Below, piece by piece: positions 59,238 to 64,000 of a stretch of 64,000 bases of DNA. A program made the translations under genes and the position numbers. The notes below the pieces were generated by a model. It had not been told where the DNA came from, did no database searches, and worked only from the letters and a program-made list of their open reading frames with translations. The number at the start of each line of letters is the position of its first letter. Within the stretch, counting starts at the first letter, position 1. Origin of the DNA: Melampsora larici-populina 98AG31 (Eukaryota; Basidiomycota; Pucciniomycetes; Pucciniales; Melampsoraceae); assembly GCF_000204055.1 (NCBI RefSeq), contig NW_006768790.1:327534-391533 (forward strand), in the 5' to 3' direction.

Positions 59238-61487
59238 ATGTCTAACCCCCAAATCCCCATCAACAACACCTCCAAAGTCAACGTGCCCGTTGTTCAAGGT
59301 CACATGAATGCACGTAAGTCTTTCATGTTTTCATGTCATATTGAATTATGGGTGTCTGACGTTGGTTTCCAGTGTTTGAAGAGCCTTCTAATCAAACAGG
59401 AAACGACGCCCCAGCAACCTGCCTTCAACAAAACCCGCTTTACCGCATCGGTACCGCCCCTCGTGTTCAATTCGATTGAAGAAACGAAATGACGGTTCAG
59501 GTCAAGTTCAAGATCCATACCGAGAAGGAAGTTGAAGTCGACCCGGGTGTATCTACTCGCGTATCTACCCGAGGTCGCAAAGGTGCAGCTGCATCTGCGG
59601 TTCGCCACAACCTAATTGAGTCCAAGATGTTCAACCAAGGTAACGTCCTTGAGTTGAAGAAGTGTTTGTTTGGAAAATCTTTAAATGAGTTCAAGAGTAT
59701 GTGTGGCGATATCTGTGATGTGTATGAGGGTGGTATGCGACACATGGTCCTCTCAAGCCAAATCGCTCCCACCTTGATATGGTTGGGCCAGGTTGGTCGT
59801 GAAAAAATCACCCTGGTCGATTATGATACGTGGCAGGCCTTTGTTGACTTGCTTGCGAAGGCAACCAAACACAAGGGCTCGGTGATCATCTTTACTGAGA
59901 ATGCCAAAGAAAAGGCCAAAAAGGATGCTCAGGTATGTAATACTTTTCTTTCTTTCTCGGCGGTGTGATCTCTTCTTTCGCTAACATTTTCTGATCGTCA
60001 GACCTGCGCGGCAAAGGAGTTGATAGCTTCAGCCAGTGGCTCAACTGCTGCCGAAGCGCAGATGGGTGTGCTAACCAAGGAGCTCCAGGTGCGTTATCAA
60101 ATATCTTTCCTCATGTTATACTGGTCTGACTTTGGTTGTGAGACAGGATGCCCGTGACCGTATTGCCCTTCACGAGTTAACTGCGCAAATTTTTCACGAA
60201 CAAGCGCAAAAAGGGACCTCTGGTGACGGGGCAATCTTGGTTTTCCCTTGGGATCCCAATTATCTATACCGATTAACCTGGAACGGCGCGTGGGTGTGGG
60301 CCAAGGCTGTAGTAAGATTCGATTCTTTATTTATGGAAATCACTGAGGACGCTAATCCTGGTTTTCATGGCAGCAAAACGGAATGGCCACTCGCGAAATC
60401 CCTCCCCGAACTTATGAATATCAGGCGATAATGAAGAAAGCCCGCGTATTCCACAAGGCTACCTCTGTCAATGATCGTGTCAAGATGCGGAGCGCTCAAT
60501 TGGCCATTGACTTGTCTCCTACCTTTCACCGAACTGGTGGATCTCGCACATCTTTTTTTGACCCACCTGCGAAACTCTTATTTCCTGCATCATCGAGCTC
60601 GAAAAGGTCTGCCAGTTTTGCCGGCTTCAGTGTCTCTGAACACGAAGTTAAGCCCAGATTATTTCCAGGTAAGCTAAAACCACTCTTGACCTTTCCCCTC
60701 TGATTGAAGGATCAATCTTACTAATGATCCTTGCATTGATTAAACCTGTGTAGATGACAAGAAGAAAATCAAATTGGAACCTGGTACGTCTATTTCCTCA
60801 AACTCTCAAATGTTATACTATCTAACTATAATCAACATCTCACTAACAAATATTGTACAATCTTTGTAGGCTCTACCTCTGCCAAGTCCAAAGGAATCAC
60901 GATCAATTTATCTTCCGATCCCCCGTCTGGTCACGAAATGCATATTAAGAAGGAGATAGGTAAGGATTTCTTTTTACTTATGTGTATGTGAATTATGATC
61001 AACATGTTGATCAATCCTTTCTTTGGATTCATATCGTATAGTTACACCGAAACCCTTTAGCAAAGGCGTCCCTATCGTAATCTCTTCCGATCCTCCCTCG
61101 CCTTCCATCTTTGAATCTTTGGGTAACAACCAATCGGACTATGGACTTGCTGCCTCCCCCACACCTGGTGACTTGAAAGTCAAGGATTCGGCCGTTGAAG
61201 AAGCTGTAGCTCCCATTTCGATCCTCGATCATCACGAACCTTCCCAAGACCCGAAGGCCACTGAAAGTGCTCATGCAGCAGCCTTAGAACGGTTCTTGGA
61301 CCATTGCAACGTGCCAAAGCATGACCAGACCACCCGGATGATCCTCAACAACGCCGGCGTCCAGTCTTGGATGGACTTGATCCCTAGCGTTCAATTTACC
61401 AAAACGTCACTCACTGCGCGTGGTATGCACCCAGCGCTTGCCTCACATCTCCTCAGTGAAGCATTGGACCGTGCGCATGAACTCTGA
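59238..61487 (+). CDS. Hypothetical multi-exon protein with one internal TGA, about 582 codons
   Basis: Exons 59238-59313, 59373-59932, 60002-60088, 60147-60311, 60374-60668, 60754-60783, 60870-60959 and 61042-61487 are all in phase. Exon 2 holds one in-frame TGA at 59477-59479; ATG 59489, 4 codons later in the same frame, could start a shorter 518-aa protein. The N-terminus is MSNPQIPINNTSKVNVPV. The middle is a globular region (SLNEFKSMCGDICDVYEGGM, PTLIWLGQVGREKITLVDYD). The linker is Ser-rich with SSDPPSG-like motifs repeated (INLSSDPPSG, VISSDPPSP), resembling SUMO-interacting motifs. The C-terminal 65 residues (ALERFLDHCNVPKHDQTTRM onward) look like a SAM-type helical domain. I do not recognise a named family; similar genes may be repeated in rust genomes. 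Confidence 0.6.
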
Positions 61488-61727
61488 AACGATTTCAATC
61501 AAGAAGACCCAGAAAAGGTGGAGGATTCAACCTTTGAGGAAGATTTGGAGTCTTCACCACCTGCTTCACCCGAATATTAATTACCTTCCTTGCTCATCCA
61601 CCACCACGTCTTAAGTTTCTTCAAACACTACAATGTTTCACCGGTATTGAACTTCATACCTCTTGTTTTCTTGTCATTCTCTTTGAAAGAAGTCGCAGAT
61701 CAAAAAAAATCAAAGTGTCTTGTTAAT

Positions 61728-62093
61728 GCTGCTACCTCTTTCTATGAAGTCGCAGCTCGAATTCTCTTGAAAGTCTCTTGTTATCTTGTTATTGCTGCTA
61801 CCTCTTTGTATGAAGTCGCAGCTCGAATTCTCTTGAAAGTCTCTTGTTATCTTGTTATTGCTGCTACCTCTTTGTATGAAGTCGCAGCTCAAATTCTCCT
61901 GAAAGTGTCTTGTTATCTTGTGATTTCTGCTACCTCTTTGTATGAAGTCGCAGCTCGAAATCTCGTGAATGTGTCTTGTTATCTTGTGATTTCTGCTACC
62001 TCTTTGTATGAAGTTGCAGCTCGAAATCTCGTGAAAGTCTCTTGTGATCTTGTTATCTTGTTATCTTGTTATTGCTGCTACCTCTTCGTATGA
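61728..62093 (+). repeat. 66-bp tandem repeat, about 5.5 copies
   Basis: The unit contains GCTACCTCTTTGTATGAAG, TCGCAGCTCGAA and CTTGTTATCTTGTTATTGCT. It stays open in one plus frame (ATSLYEVAARILLKVSCYLV per unit) because the unit is a multiple of three. It lies about 240 bases after the preceding gene, so it may be 3' untranslated or intergenic, not coding. Confidence 0.9.
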
Positions 62094-62980
62094 AGCCACC
62101 ATATGAAAACAAATCAATGTGTTTACTTTAAACAAGCACCTTGTGAACACCCCAAACTCACATCAATAACATCCCAAAATGATTGCCTAAACACACTTAG
62201 GGATATTATTGACAAGTTGATAATGACATCTTCCAAAAAAAATTCCGAAGTATTATGAGAAGTCGTTAATGACTTCTCAAAAATTTTCCTGAAAAAAATG
62301 TTTCAGAATTCGATATTGACTCTTGGTTTTTCTAATTTTTTCAAGGTCCTCAAATTTTTTTAAAACCCTTCAATAATTTTTATAATTTTGAAGAAGTTTG
62401 TATATATCAATAAAAATATTAATATATTTTCAGGTTCCTCACAATGTCTTACGACATATTCATGCATGTCTTAAAGAGTATTATTCATTTCAAATCTCTT
62501 GTTTGTTTTCTCTTGTTTCTTTTTATTTTGATAAATCAAAGTACAAAAACATAAAACAACAAACAAAAACGTAGCCAAATCTCAAGCAACCAAAATCAAA
62601 ACCATTGATAACAAGAGATAGTTTTGATTCATAAGTTTCAACATCATTCGAGGCCAAGATAACAGGTAGAGATTTATAAGTATCACCAATGAACAATCGA
62701 TAACATATAACTTATAAGTCACATTATGGCTTTATAGTAAGTCAAGCTTACAGAACACTAAATAATCCAAAGAAAAATCAATAACATACACCTTTGAAGT
62801 CAGCTTGGCTTTATAGTTTGTCAGGCTTGGTGAGTATACAATAAGCACTTGGTAAAAAAAATTCCATCAAACGTGTTTAAGAGATGTAAAATCATAAATA
62901 TCCAAAAAAAAATCACACGCCAAAGTAAGCATATACCTTCTTTAGCAGAGTCAAGCTTGAATTGATTTCGGTTTGTGTAC
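62094..62980. other. Intergenic region adjoining the Tc1-like element
   Basis: No gene supported. CAAGCTTACAGAACACT-like and CAAGCTTGAATT-like sequences suggest element edges, but no terminal repeat could be fixed because the right end is outside the window. Confidence 0.3.
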
Positions 62981-64000
62981 TTATAAGTAACCACTTCCCC
63001 GAAAAAAACCTTCACACATTTGCTCAGTAAATAACTCCATACATGCAATGAAGATGGCCGCTTTCTCGTCATTTGCACTCAAAGCGTGCTGCAATACCTG
63101 AGAGCGTCGAAGTCTAGATTTTAAAACCGAAAATCCTTTCTCAATAGGGTTGAAATCGGGGCTGTAGGCCGGGAGATAAAGCAACTTCACACCTCTGGCG
63201 GCACAGAGTTCCTCCACTCTGCCGCCATGGTGAATAGGAGCGTTATCCATAACCAAGACGCTGTTTCGAGCTGGAAAAGGATTCATGGCAGGGAGCTGAA
63301 CCACAAATATCAGAAACTTTGATGACATCGAATGGAACAAAAACCAAAAAAAACAGACTTACCAAGTCGTGTTCCAGAAAAGCCTCGAAATCCAGCCTGG
63401 AGTACCCACCCGGTTGAATGGTCGCAGCCACAATACCGTCCATTGAGATTGCCGGAAGGGCTGACCACCGGAAGGCTTGAGTAGGCCTCTGGAGGCGGGA
63501 AGTGCGCTGACCAATAGGAGCACGGCCGTGGGTTCGATACAAACGACGTTTTGATATAGCAGTTTCATCTGCCCCCCAAAAAAATCAATCAGTCAGTAGT
63601 TGACTTCATTTAACATCACACCAAAGCAACTCACCAACAAAGACAAGGCAGCAAGGATCAATTTGAGAGAGCTCCTCGATATAGGCGCCACGGTCAATCG
63701 CCGACTGGTTGGGATGGACCGTGCGGGACTTCTTGCGAGTCCAGCACAGACGAGTTCGAAGTTCGGTGGAGAGTGTCTTCAGGGAGACCATTCTTCCAAA
63801 AGTCTCTCGAATTTTGGACTTGAGTTCATCCAGATAAAGAGTCGGGTCCAGTTCAAGGGCTTGCAGTACAAACTGTTTCTCGGGCTCTCCTAGAACGGAT
63901 GGCGCGCCGGGTTGCATGTGGTCCAAAGGATTGGTGACCACCGCTCGAGTTGTTCGATAAATTTCGAACCAACGTTGGACCGAGGTGAGAGACAGATCCA
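62981..64000 (-). CDS. Tc1/mariner-like DDE transposase, C-terminal part, runs off right edge
   Basis: Exons 64000-63635 (N-terminus outside the window), 63568-63363 and 63295-62981 join in phase. The visible start reads DLSLTSVQRWFEIYRTTRAV, the end of a helix-turn-helix. Next come a homeodomain-like second binding region and then the catalytic DDE_3 domain: FVDETAISKRRLYRTHGRAP (first Asp), VLVMDNAPIHHGGRV (second Asp), and LPAYSPDFNPIEKGFSVLKS (Glu). That is the standard D,D,E spacing of Tc1-type transposases. No stop or frameshift is seen in this part. It cuts and pastes its own element; terminal repeats were not found. Confidence 0.88.

Noticed and set aside
1..64000. tRNA or rRNA genes
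   Set aside because: No cloverleaf with intact A and B boxes or rRNA core sequence was recognised; the only tRNA-like match is the Copia primer-binding site.

Overview
This window is nuclear DNA from a filamentous basidiomycete, most likely a rust fungus (Pucciniales, Melampsora-like). The evidence is AT-rich intergenic DNA, many short introns with GT..AG ends and consistent codon phase, basidiomycete-type Tnp2 and Tc1 transposases, copper-brace BIM1-like secreted proteins, small secreted proteins and a high transposon load. Genus is inference. All exon models were made by hand from splice signals, codon phase and protein continuity.

Layout. (1) 381-17025 is one roughly 16.6-kb CACTA/EnSpm-type DNA transposon with about 100-bp inverted ends that start TCACACTACA. 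It contains a 3-exon Tnp2 transposase (7104-10549) and at least four more genes: 1151-2146 (-), 5685-6422 (-), a perfectly phased 8-exon 699-aa gene at 10781-13391 (-), and a 7-exon gene at 14682-16411 (+). Its right end cuts a retroelement Gag-like pseudogene (17026-18496). (2) 18843-19658 is a foldback element with a TAA target duplication. (3) 20311-36804 is a gene-dense block: two convergent BIM1-like copper-protein genes, PRI2 (DNA primase large subunit), three paralogous secreted proteins with a KR processing site, two back-to-back MITEs (31901-33578) and an SLX4-like gene. (4) 38367-42818 holds GET3 (9 exons, two of them microexons) and a cysteine-rich secreted protein gene. (5) 43300-48300 is repeat-rich: a third MITE copy, a 95-bp inverted repeat and a degenerate satellite. 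(6) 48371-57972 has hypothetical exons, a decayed phosphatidylinositol synthase copy, and an intact Copia retrotransposon with apparently identical 391-bp LTRs and an AACAT duplication, inserted in one member of a tandem gene pair. (7) 59238-64000 has a multi-exon gene with one internal TGA, a 66-bp tandem repeat, and a Tc1/mariner-like transposase running off the right edge.

Housekeeping genes (PRI2 and SLX4 in replication and repair, GET3 in tail-anchored protein insertion) lie among secreted-protein genes and nested mobile elements, as in the expanded genomes of rusts. No rRNA, tRNA or CRISPR array was recognised.
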